From Odobenus rosmarus divergens (taxonomy: Eukaryota > Chordata > Mammalia > Carnivora > Odobenidae): a stretch of 64,000 bases of DNA. The notes beneath the pieces were generated by a model, which was given only the letters and a program-made list of their open reading frames with translations, was not told where the DNA came from and ran no database searches. Location of the stretch: the NCBI RefSeq assembly GCF_000321225.1, contig NW_004450324.1, forward strand, positions 1,006,877 through 1,070,876, in the 5' to 3' direction. Positions 36,050 to 46,840 of the stretch are shown in pieces (position 1 is the first letter of the stretch; every line of letters starts with the position of its first letter). A program made the position numbers and the translations under genes.

Positions 36050-36500
36050 CAATGCTAAGGGACTTACTCACTGGTTTGCACCGTGCCCTCTGTCTCAAAT
36101 GCCCTTCCTCTTCGCATTTGACTCATCCAAATTCACTCTTGGCTTTCTCCTTGAAATCTTTCTCATCTGATTGTGAAGCCACTTCTCTCTCCTCTGAACT
36201 TTTCTGTGATTATGATCCTAACAATAGATTTGATATGATGATGATGATAATAATGTCATGTCTATAGAGTAATTATCATTTTCAAAAACTGTTTGCCTTT
36301 ATCATAGAGTTTGAGCTGCATAACAGAACAAGTATCATTTCTTTCAGAGCCACCTTGACCTATTAAAATAACCCCTGCTTGTGCTCGGCCTCTCTAACTA
36401 GATGGAGAGCCCCTTCAGTTCACAGCTTTGCCTCTGGCTTATTTGTATCTCTCACAGTGCCCAACACAACGGCTTGTGGAGAGTTGTGCTCAATAGATGC
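36050..36500 (+). mobile_element. L2 LINE fragments
   Basis: 'ctcaaatgcccttcctcttc', 'ttctccttgaaatctttctc' and then 'gatggagagccccttcagtt' and 'cagtgcccaacacaacgg' are L2 3' end phrases. A (GAT)n-rich scrap lies at about 36,230-36,252. Confidence 0.55.
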
Positions 36501-36509
36501 ATTGGCTTC

Positions 36510-37460
36510 ATTTCAATGTGCATCTTATTGAATTCGTTAGTGCTGTGGCTCTGTGTGTCTGCTTTGGCATGGCATGCACTGTTTTATACATCCTCAGAAA
36601 TGACTTACAAGTGAATAAGAAATGGCAGCGCTTGAGAGTATAGTATGTCAGAGCTCTGTTCTATACACAGTCTAGTGCCTTCAACAGAGAGAAAGACCAC
36701 TATTTTTAAAAACTCTAGGGATGCTTTTGAGCTCATCTTTGGTGATATGGCTCCAACTGGCCTAGAGTCCTATACATTGTTTGCTGGCTGGCTGACTGGG
36801 TATTTACTAGCACTCTGGGTCAGCAAAACTAATAGGAACCAAGAGTTTAATCCTGATGAATCTAACTAACTGCAATGACTCCAAAAAAGGGGGGCTGGTG
36901 ACTGCCCTTTTATTTCCTACATCTTCCTCATCTGTAGTACCCCATCCCTCACTCACCCCCTAGGAGTATTTCCCTATGAGATTTCCAGCCCGTTCTTAAA
37001 ACCCAAACCACTGAAGAACTAGTTTCACAACCTACATATCTTCTATCCTTCTAGTCTGCAATGCACTGAATTATTGAACTGCTTGAATTGATGCCTTTGA
37101 AACCTGTGTTCTGGGTTATACCTTGGCCCTTGCAAGTTCCCTGGGTGAGGTTGGAGAAGGAAGTGTTTGCTTTGTGAACTGGAACAAGACAGTGAGCTTT
37201 AACAATTGAGTTCAGTCACTGACGTATTAGATTTATTGAGGATCTTTCCTAAGAAGGGCCCCTGATGTAGTTGAGAGCCCTGAACAACCTAATCTTGAAA
37301 AGAGGGGAACTAGGGATGAAAACTATAGGGGTGGAAGTCTGAGATCTGTAAGGAGAATTAAAGGAGGTAGATAAGAAAAAAGCCAAGGACGGTTGAAATG
37401 CAGTAGGAAGCTAAGCAGCCTATCTTCAGAAACAAACGCAAACATTGGAAGAAGCATAAG
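36510..37460. other. Unique intergenic sequence
   Basis: Nothing was recognised in this stretch. Confidence 0.4.
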
Positions 37461-37469
37461 GTACTAGGA

Positions 37470-37600
37470 AGATATGTCTAAGTTTTGAAATCAGTCAGGT
37501 CTGGGTCAAATCTCAACTCTACAACTTCTTAGTTGGGTGACAGAAAATAAGTCACTTAACTTTTTGGAGCCACAGTTCCTGCATCTATAGGTTACAGGTG
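37470..37600 (+). mobile_element. MIR SINE fragment
   Basis: 'tcaaatctcaactctacaac', 'agttgggtgacagaaaataag' and 'cacttaactttttggagcc' follow the MIR core. Confidence 0.65.
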
Positions 37601-38234
37601 GCCGTGGCGTGCTGGCGAATGTTTAACGACTGGCATATCCAGATAAATAAATCCATAAATAAAACCCTGATTTGCAGCTCTTGCTAAACCAGGCAGGCTC
37701 ACTCAGAAACTGTAAAAGCTACAAACAGCATGCAAGGATTGTTGTTGGATGCACGCCTCCTCCAGAGGGGTGTTTTGGAAATTGTGATCATCCATCAATT
37801 CACCGCCCATGAGCTGCCTTGGAACCACAAAAAGAAAGGTGCTAAGAGTAAGTAACAACAAAAAGAACGACATTCAGTCAGGAAGTCTGCCCTCTCCCTG
37901 AGGTTCTCCCCTGGCTGATGACGGCCCATCTGTCATATTTTTTCAAGCTGCTTTCCTCAGCGGAACTTGGAGGCTCTTCCTGTCCCGGGTCTTGGCATCT
38001 TTGCAGCAAAAGCTTCCACCTCTCGTTCTCTGCCCAGACTTAGTTTATTGCCTGTGGATTAAACCCTCAAAGCACTTAGTCCTTTATTTCTTCCAATGCC
38101 CACGTGCTCATCACCCTGCCTGGTCGTGTGGTGCCCGGCACACCTCTGCAGACACCGCTGACCCACGTGGAGTTGGAGCGGTTTTCTCCGTCATGGTTTG
38201 GGTGGGCGTGGTTTCTCTCTTACTAAAGATGACA

Positions 38235-38600
38235 ACAGACCAGGTTATACTGCTCCCTGCTTAGATTCCTGAAAGGTTTCTCATCACTCTTACCCTAACA
38301 CTTGCTCTCCTCATCATGGGACACAGGCCTTATAGGATCTGCCCCTTCCTAACTTTCAAATGTTATCACCCACACTCTCCCCTTTGTTTCTTTTGCTTCA
38401 TCACATTGGCCTTCTAGCTGCTCCTTGAACCTTCAAGCCTGTTCCCATCTTGGAGCCTCTGTGTTTCCGGCCCCCACTGCCTGGCCTGTGACCCGAGCAG
38501 CTCCTGTCCCTCAGGTCTCAGCCCAAGTCACCTGTCCATGAGGTGTTGGAGCCCTGGAAGTCACCAATCACTTTGTTTCTTCATAACTTTTGTTCTTTGT
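38235..38600 (+). mobile_element. L2 LINE 3' region
   Basis: 'cacattggccttctagctgc', 'cactgcctggcctgtgacc', 'ccctcaggtctcagcccaag' and 'cacctgtccatgaggtgtt' are typical L2 3' phrases. Confidence 0.7.
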
Positions 38601-38616
38601 CACTGTGTGAAACTAC

Positions 38617-39205
38617 CTGGTATGATGGGCTGACTTACATCTCCCAAAATTCATGTTCAAGTCCTAGCCCCTGTATCCCAGGAGGTGACTGTATTTGGAG
38701 ACAGGGCTTTTAAAGAGGTGATTAAGGTACCTTTTCTATTTATGCATTCTGTGTACACGTCCCTAAAAGCCCCAGAAATAGATTGCGTATATGAATCAAT
38801 ATTTATTGCAGAAGATGGAGGATATTAACTTTTTCCAAATTATAATACCCTTGAAACTTTGTTTTGTCCCTTTTGTTGGAAAAAGGAGACTAACATAAAA
38901 ATTTCATCAATGGTGAAAAAAAAAGAGATGATTAAGGTAAAATGGAGCCTTTGGGGGGAGGCCCGATCCAATATGACTGTCATCCTTAAAAGAAGGGATT
39001 AGGACACAGACAGATACACAGAGGCATGACCGTGTGACGGCACAGTGAGAGGGCCAGCTAAGACGACAGGCCGCAGAAGAAATCAACTCTGCTGACCCCA
39101 TGATCTTGGACTTCCAGCCTCTAGAACTGGGGAAAATAAATCGCTGTTATTCAAGTAACCCAGTCTGTGATTTTGGGTTACGGTCACCCTAGCAGGCTTT
39201 ATATA
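38617..39205 (+). mobile_element. MLT1-type (ERVL-MaLR) solo LTR, interrupted
   Basis: Begins 'tggtatgatgggctgactta', continues 'caaaattcatgttcaagtcc' and, after an insertion at 38,730-38,921, 'gatccaatatgactgtcatc', 'gatcttggacttccagcctc', 'agaactggggaaaataaatc' and 'gtcaccctagcaggc'. This is the MLT1 LTR layout. It is a relic without internal genes. Confidence 0.75.
38730..38921 (+). mobile_element. Poly(A) retro-insert of unknown source inside the LTR
   Basis: A 192-bp segment ending in a run of nine A is inserted in the LTR. It is flanked by an 18-bp target-site duplication: aaagaggtgattaaggta at 38,712-38,729 and aaagagatgattaaggta at 38,922-38,939, with one mismatch. Duplication plus poly(A) is the mark of L1-mediated retroposition. 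The insert does not look like a SINE or an L1 end and has no ORF. It is AT-rich like a 3' UTR. Its parent transcript is not recognised. An ATAAAA hexamer lies about 15 nt before the A-run. Confidence 0.85.
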
Positions 39206-40068
39206 ATTTTTTTTTAACTACAGTGTTTAGGGATAATAGAACTTTTGTTTCCTCATGCTACAGGAGCTTTGGGGAGAATCAAGGATGTGGCCTTCAGGCT
39301 CTGGTCACCACGGTCATTGGTTCTGAGGGATCACCCGCATCCTGGTAGATCCAGTGTCCGACCCCCGTGGCTGGCTGTCGTGCCATCTGTCACTCCTGTC
39401 GGCACTGCTGCCGCCGCGCCTGGTAAAGCTAGTGCAGGGTTGGCGGAACCAGAATTAGGGGGCAGAAATAACATGTGCCGAAGGTGGATGTGGCAGCCCC
39501 AGCAGCCAGGGGCCTAGAGAGGCTGAGTTGCATTGTGGCTATTTGCGAGGGATGCTTGTAGACTTAGATTCTGCTTTGCTTACAGAACTGGAAGAGTTCG
39601 TGGCTTCCCAAAGTGGTGCATGACCTTATAGCCTATCTTTCTCTGCCTCAGAGGAATTTTGGTAGTTATTTATTAGGATAACTCATGCTTGCAATCAGAC
39701 TGTGGCTGGGGGTAGCTATATTATACTATATTATAATGTTTTTTCATAGGGCATCTGTTTTATTTTTCATAATACTGGTGGTGGTGGGGGGGTGTCTGGT
39801 TGAATGTCAGTGCTATTTTTACGGTTCTGGAGATATTAGGTGACATAAGCTTAGAGCAGAAGAGTAGCTGGGGAAGACAGAGTTACACAGGAAAGACAGA
39901 GAAAGAGGGAAAGAAGCCCTAACACAGGAGGGCACAGACCCAGAGAAGAGATCAGTCAAGCTCCTATGAGCTACACTGACAGGGATGGTTTTGTGTATGC
40001 TGTGGTCTGGATTGTTGGTCCTAAGTGCTTCTTGTTATGATTTGGAAAAATCAGTGCAGTCTGATATA
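39206..40068. other. Unique intergenic sequence
   Basis: A GC-richer patch with about ten CpGs lies at roughly 39,325-39,445, too small to call a CpG island. Nothing else was recognised. Confidence 0.4.
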
Positions 40069-40075
40069 TGTGAAC

Positions 40076-40277
40076 GTTTTTTTTTTTTAAACGTTTTATT
40101 TATTTATTTGAGAGAGAGAATGAGATAGAGAGAGAGAGCATGAGACGGGGGAGGGTCAGAGGGAGAAGCAGACTCCCTGCCGAGCAGGGAGCCCGATGCG
40201 GGACTCGATCCCGGGACTCCAGGATCATGACCTGAGCCGAAGGCAGTCACTTAACCAACTGAGCCACTCAGGCGCCC
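40076..40277 (-). mobile_element. SINEC
   Basis: Reverse-oriented full-length SINE with a short 7-bp direct repeat, tgtgaac, at 40,069-40,075 and 40,278-40,284. Confidence 0.93.
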
Positions 40278-40436
40278 TGTGAACTCTTATCTCTCTATAA
40301 ATATTAAATATTTTTTTCCAGAATGAAGCACTACATAAAATGTTCAAGTTTCTATATCTTAATTTTCAAAGAGATACTGCAACATATTATATATATATCA
40401 TATAAATGTGTTAACTATGTTAAATTAATATTTGCT

Positions 40437-40935
40437 AAGTGGAGTACAAGGCGTCAGATGATGAACCGAAGTTCAACAAGAGACCACAAGAGAAACTGAG
40501 AGAGAGAGGTTTCACACGTCACAGGGGAGGTACACACACGGCACGCCTCGAGGGGCCACACAGGTTGGTGACGGCAGGGTGGAGACTGAGACAGGACCTG
40601 GGGCACATGCCTTTATTAGGGTCTGTGAGTAGAGTGCTTTGGGCTTCCTGGGCTAAGGCTGGATGAGTCAATTCAGAAGAGTGGGGTTTTGGTAAACCCC
40701 ATGGTGGTCTTATTTAGGGGGAACATAAGGCCTGCAGGCACTGGGAGGCAGGGGAGATTGTTGATCACAGGGGCTATTGGGGAAGTCGTATCAGGGACTT
40801 ACACTTGCTCGTGAGTCTGAGGGTTGCTCTCCAGGGTGTGCACCTGTTTGAGGGGCTAAGGTCAATTTAAGGTCCCTGCAGGCCACATTGCAAACAAAAT
40901 GGATGCTGGGGCAGCAATGCTATGGAGTAGCTTAG
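40437..40935 (-). mobile_element. Solo LTR of an endogenous retrovirus
   Basis: Read on the minus strand there is 'GACCCTAATAAAGGCATGTG', a polyadenylation signal, followed by about 180 bp of pyrimidine-rich R/U5 (CTCTCTCTCAGTTTCTCTTG). Upstream U3-like sequence starts near 40,935. No retroviral genes adjoin. It lies about 200 bp beyond the likely CERS6 3' end and in the same orientation as CERS6. The limits are approximate. Confidence 0.6.
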
Positions 40936-40941
40936 AGATAG

Positions 40942-41002
40942 AGATATATATGTTATATGTTATATATATATGATATATAAATATAATATAAATATAATAC
41001 TA
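40942..41002. repeat. AT-rich quasi-palindromic microsatellite
   Basis: About 60 bp of alternating ta/at units (tatatatgttatatgttata ... gatatataaatataatata). Likely of simple-repeat origin. Confidence 0.85.
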
Positions 41003-41144
41003 CCTTTTCAGTAATCGTAATGGTAACTGGGATTTAAGGAAGGTTTGCAAGAAACTCGTAGGATGATGTATGCCCGGAAATAAATCTTGTCCAGGATGAT
41101 GTGACATACTACCAACACCAGCGCTTACAGAAAATATTTACACT

Positions 41145-44100
41145 TGACTCTTAATACTTATCTTTATTATGAAAGTGTTTCCAAAGTAAAATGATCCTCA
41201 TAATAATGATTGCTTCCAGAGATCAAGAATGAATAATTATATTTTCATATAAAAATCAGCAAAACACAGTAACAATACATAAAATAATTCTAACTGGCTA
41301 ACAGTACATCATTCCATTTCTGACAGAGATGCTCAAGCACTGAATTGTCTTAAGAAAACAAGTAAGAGTTTGTCACCTATCCTATTTCTCACTGCAAATT
41401 GAAAAAAAATCAAATCCCCAAACGAACCCTCTCCTCCTTGCTTGGCCACAAATGGCTATGGAGGTAACCGAATCTGTGGGCACACCAAGAGCGGATGAGA
41501 ATCATAGGCTTAGAGGCTTTATGAAACTTTTGGAAATCAAACTTGGAGGGGGTACTCCATCTTTAATGAGTCTCTCAGTTAAACTCCCAGAATTGCTACA
41601 CAACTGTTCCTATTACAGAGCTAATTTATCTTTGGCAACTAATCTTTAAAAGCCTCTAATTTTTTAAGGGCAGTTTTACAACGACAGTTTAGAAAAATTA
41701 CTGTAGATCTAAGAGGGGGAAAGAAATGATCTCTATAAAATCTAATTTTTCACTTAACATAGAAATCATACCAACAGCTGTTGTCCCTGGTTTCCAGGCC
41801 ATGCAACATATAGCAAAATAGGAAACCAAGCTTTCATGGACCTGTGTGGAGGAAAACAAGCTTACATGGGCACAATACTTTTTAAGAAAAATGGAATCAG
41901 TCAGAGAAAAGAAGTGTGGTAAACAACTGATCCAAAGTCCAGCCGATAAGTGACAATATTTTGGTTTTCCTTTCATCAAGGTTCCAGGAGGCTGAAAGGA
42001 ATGCAGGTGGATGAGATGAACAAGACAGATCTTGGGCTAACCGTCCCCTCCCATCAGTTCCTGGTAATCTTGAGAAAACCCAGTCTTGTGAAGACACCAT
42101 AAGATAACGCCATCTGGCTGCAGAGACTTATTTCTTTGAGCTGATGGGGTCTTAGCTTGTGGCCATTTGCTAAGCTAGTCCTTTCAAAGGCTTCAAGGCT
42201 GAACTTAAGTTACAAATACCTGGAAAAGGCTAAGGTTCTCCTTTGGGTGTCTGCAGAGCTTACACACTGTTCCTTATCATGTTTTATGCTCTCTAATAAA
42301 GTTTTCTCCATGAAAACCAGCATCAGCTATGCTCCCTCTGAATAGATATTAGAGACGTTACAACTGCATAGAGTGGACACACGGACAGGCTTCCTCAGGG
42401 TCTACTAAGCATCCCTTTGAGGAGGGGAGGGGACTATATACACAAAGGCAGACCACAGGGTCCTTTTCTGGCCTGCTACTATCAAGAACTAAATAGTGTG
42501 GCCACAGTGAACCAGTACTAATTACTACCTGCTGCATTTTGCATGACTTCAAGAACTGCTTATGATTACTGAGGCTATTCCTTTCATGAACAGCACGCTA
42601 GACAGCAAGCACAATAACCAGAGAGAACTGCATTTTCTCTTCCCATACAAGTTACTTAAAAACTGAAGTGCCTTGTCATCACTTTCTCATCGGGCTGACT
42701 TTGATCTAATTTGGTTTTTTCTTACTTGAATGTTCTAAAGATTTCAAGGATACTAATATTTATCTACAAAGCAGGAATCAGCCAAAGGCAAAGAAAAAAA
42801 AGGAAGCTAATTAGTATCTTAAGACCTCAACTATCACAGGAAATGTAAACATTTAACCTTTTATTTCCCAAAGGATTTCTTGAAGCCTCTCTGGACATCA
42901 CGACATCATCACATACACAAACAGAATCTCTTAACACCTTTGGAATTATTCTGTACACTTCAAATTAAGAAAAAACTACTCAAATATTCAGGCAACTTTG
43001 GCATTAACATTTCTGAGAAAGGGACAAAAATAACTCTCGATACAAAGTCATGAACAGAATGGGAACAATCATGGGTGACCATAAAATTTTCTCTGAAGAG
43101 CTCTTTTGCAAAGATTCAGGTGAACTGAACTGAAACCTCATTTTTTACTTCAGCCCAAATAACAATGAGGTTCAAATACACAAAGTGCGAGATCCTTTCT
43201 GCCTAAGGTAAAAGAAAGCATTTGGTTCGCTCAAATCCAAACCTCTATCAAATACTCAGAATGGATAGTTGGCAACAGAATGGGACATTTTGAGGTCCAC
43301 CCACCATTTTGACTAAACGGGGCCTGATTTTATCTCCCTGAAGAGTTATTTCTCTCACCCAACTGCTTGCTTTCTTTGGGGGGCCTACCTTTCTTCCTAG
43401 CTCATTTTTGTCAGACGCCTGTTTCGTCATCTGATGGTACCTCAGGATACCATCTATCTAGCAGCCTGGCAGGAGTTGGATGTTAATAAAACCTTGGGAT
43501 GAAACAGCAACCATATGCATTTTTTTCAACATTCAGCTTAATCATCTAAAATACTGATAGTCTTCTATTCTCCACATGTATACCATTAAATTTGGAAATA
43601 TGAACTACATTTGGCTTATATGCTGACCTTAGGTCCTCTCTGATCTTAGCCTGAGGCAAGAGAAAGGATCCTACCAACTCTCAGCCGGGTGAGTGGCATG
43701 AACAAGAAGTTGAGAGGGAGGTGGGAAGATTCTCTTGTACACGGTGGATAATTTTCATGAAAAAAATATGGATAAGGATGAGTCAGTGCTATTTTGGTTT
43801 TATGTTTTTGGAGAAACATACAGGTACGTACATAGATCACACATTGTCATATCATTTATTGACCCAAGGCCAAATTCTACTTGATTTTCTACTTTTTTCT
43901 CCACTAAGAGATCTAGGAAAGCTAAATAGCATTAGAGAATAAAATATTAATAAAATATTAACTTTTCTAGACTCCTTCCTACACACCCCCTTGGTACCCT
44001 GGAAAGGTTTGAATATGACCAGGAGGAAGGAGCTATCAATACGGGCTAAGTTAATTAATGGGAGACAATACTTTCAGTAACCTACAGCTGAATTTACAAA

Positions 44101-46687
44101 ATACACTTCCAAAGCTATGGCCTGGCACAAGTAGAAGACAAGATATCTCACATTTTTTTCTCTCTCAGTCTTATCTTGCCACCATGATAAGTGGGAGAAG
44201 TAGACAGAAATATGTTATTTTGTATCTTAACAGGTCTACAAACACCACTTTGATTAATCAAAAAGAACTCTTTGTTCTAAAACGCAAAATGAAATAAAAA
44301 TCTATAGATACATAGGGGACTGTGTTAAGTGAACGTCATTGGTCGCTGAGGCTCTGAGTATTCTCAGTCCTACTTCCAAGTGACTTTTGGGAAAAACAAA
44401 AAATTGCTTAGATTTGTCTTTGCTAAGGACAGACTCAATTTACTTCTTTTCATGCAACTCCACTAAACCATTAATTTATAAGCCGATCTTTTTGAAATTA
44501 TTCTGTGGTAGAGTATCAGATGATCCAAATTTGAACACATGGTGGTTCTCTGGTTTATTTCTCCCTTTGTGAGGACTTGCTCCAGGCACTAAAGCAAGGT
44601 ACAATTCACTCTTCTTCCCCATATTTTAGTTGATAAGAAAGGAAACTTGCGCCTTCTCAACATTTTTCAGCTATAACATGCTTGCCGCTTCATTTTATAT
44701 ATCTGCATTTTAGCAGATGTTCAGATGGCTAACAAGTAATTTTGATGTTTTATGACTGGTCTCAAACCATCCACAAATTACACTCCTAGATATACCCCTG
44801 TTTTGTGAAATAAAATAATAAGGCTTTATGAGAAGAATTAGTTGCATCGTTTTCTCAATAAACAAGCAGACATATGTCTAAGGCTCTTCAATTATTACTA
44901 TGGGCCTTATCAGAAACAGACTATTTCATATGTCGGTGGGGAAAGATTTAACATTACAGTGTGAGGTTTTTCGTTTGGGAGCATTATTTTAATGCACAGG
45001 TTGCAAACTGTTGGCACAAAGATTCAATTTTTTCAAAAATTTGAATCGAATGTGAATGGCCGTAAGCAGGACATGCACTCCCTAGTATTTCTGATGCTGT
45101 TGTCTTTACTATCCCCTGACTCACACATTTATGCTACTGCACTGTGGTTTTGGACTCTTGTTTTGTTTATGAAATAAGTGTTTGTAATACCTTTTTATTC
45201 CCTCTTACTAAAAGTTGGAAGGAAGGAGATAAAATCTTTGGTTTATGTGAATGGGTTTTCTTATTTATACATAAATAACACTGCCATGTAGGAGACTATA
45301 GCAACTTATTTTTCAGCATTCTTTCTCATTGCTGATATTGCCATAGTCCAGTACAATTTTTATTATTTTTTTCTGAAAATAGCTCTGTTTGAATAAAAAT
45401 TCCTAGAAACCGAACAAGTCTTCAAAGAAGCAAACCAAAGGACTTCAAGTGCAACACGACTCAGTTTCTAGCAACAGGAGAGTCACACTGGGTCACATTT
45501 AAGAAGAAAGGACAAACAGTAAAATCGTCCTTCTCCCATTGGCTTTATTTTGCTCAGAAAAATCAAAATACCAAGATCAAATACTAGATATCTAGCGCAC
45601 TTCCTTGAATGCTGGTTGCAATAAAATGCTTTATGCTAGAGCTGACCTCTGCCAACTGTTCAAAGTCTCCTTTGCTGTGCCAAAATATACTTAGCTTCTT
45701 TTTTTCATGACATGACAGAAGATTGCTGTAATTATAGGGGTAGTGCTGAAATCAGCTGTTCTCTTTCTGTTATTCTCAGATCATGGGACAAATTCCCAGT
45801 AGTAAGAGTGATTTCATTGTTTGTAGTAACTATGACCTTAGGCAAAGGTCCTCCTTCAGAGCCAGAGCACTGACCTCTTAAGAGGGAATAAACAAACAAA
45901 CAAACAAACAGAAACAACAAAAACCAAAAACCAAAAATAAACCTCTGTAACCTACAAAGTTCACCTCCAGCTAGCTACCATACTCATTGAAGACATCTTG
46001 GCTGTGTGCACAAAAAATGTTGTCTATTGCAAAGCAACTTAATACAAAACAATTTTTTAAAGTTCTCAAAAAACCATATTCTTTGATTTGAACTGCTAAT
46101 TGACCATGAAGAGGGACAATTAAAACGCCTAGCTCATCCTGCTTAAACTTTACACTGGGAAAATGGTCACTGAGGCTATACAGGCAATTTCAAAACAGGC
46201 ACTGTAACACAAAGAAAGCAAACCTATTTGGAGCAGTACGAGAATCTTGCACTGGGTTTTGCTTGCTCTAAGTGACAAATTAAATTATCTGATGCTCCTA
46301 TCAAACTGAGTTACAGCAATACAAAGGGGTAGAAGCAGATGGAGCATCTCCCTCACTGTCATAAACCCAGAGAGTAAAAGGAGTGAGGAAACCCTCTTTT
46401 GTCCACAGATTTACAAACAAAAATGAAATATAAATAATACTTTAAGACAGTACAAATGCAAATACTGTTCCCTTGTGTCAATTACATATAGCATGCCTAC
46501 GTATAAAGAATGGTAATTCTTCTTCATTCACAGACAGGACATATGGCAGTGCACTATTCAAAATGCTTTGATAATCCTAAATTTTGTTTCTGGTGCTGAG
46601 ATATAATGAAAGGAACTGCATTTGCAACTTTTAAATACTTCCAGGAACAAACAGTTCACTTTGTTCGGGACTTGTAGTTTTGAGTAA
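41145..46687 (-). other. CERS6: Probable CERS6 3' UTR
   Basis: The 5.5 kb that follow the CERS6 stop codon on the minus strand contain no SINE, LINE or LTR that I can recognise, which is striking beside the flanks. This fits one long last-exon UTR, as CERS6 is known to have. The true end depends on which polyadenylation signal is used. Several ORFs of 60-90 codons here are chance. An (AAAC)n scrap lies at 45,890-45,911. Confidence 0.6.
41163..41168 (-). terminator. CERS6: Candidate CERS6 distal polyadenylation signal
   Basis: On the minus strand AATAAA occurs in CATAATAAAGATAAG and is followed 40-60 nt on by a GT-rich element (GCTGGTGTTGGTAGTATGTC at 41,107-41,126). It gives a 3' UTR of about 5.5 kb that ends just before the repeat-rich zone. 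Other AATAAA hexamers (for example near 45,544, 45,194 and 43,855) could serve as proximal sites. Confidence 0.5.
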
Positions 46688-46840
46688 TTAATCATCCACG
46701 GAGCAAGACCCAGTCAGGAGGTACCCATTGGTACCACTGGTCCCATTGGTGGTGGTCGAAGTGTGAGGGTTCTTCCCTGGAGGTTCGGAGTCTTCCTCAT
46801 CTGAGCTAGACTCAATATCACTTCGATCATCCTTGGACAC
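46688..46840 (-). CDS. CERS6: CERS6 last coding exon (C-terminal tail)
   Basis: The minus-strand acceptor CTTGTATTCCACAG leads into GTGTCCAAGG at 46,840, and the TAA stop is at 46,690-46,688. The 50 residues start [20 protein letters not shown] and end [10 protein letters not shown], which I recognise as the C-terminus of ceramide synthase 6. The tail faces the cytosol after the last membrane span. It carries the DDRSD-IE motif shared by ceramide synthases and an acidic serine cluster (SSSDEEDSE) of the kind phosphorylated by casein kinase 2. The exon joins in phase 0 to 49,822-49,978. Human CERS6 ends SCSMDD from memory; Val replaces Met here. CERS5 has a different tail, so the paralogue is excluded. 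Confidence 0.97.
   Translation of the reverse strand: MSKDDRSDIESSSDEEDSEPPGKNPHTSTTTNGTSGTNGYLLTGSCSVDD

Noticed and set aside
39325..39445. Possible CpG-island promoter
   Set aside because: Only about 120 bp with roughly ten CpGs, no adjacent exon recognised; too small to call.
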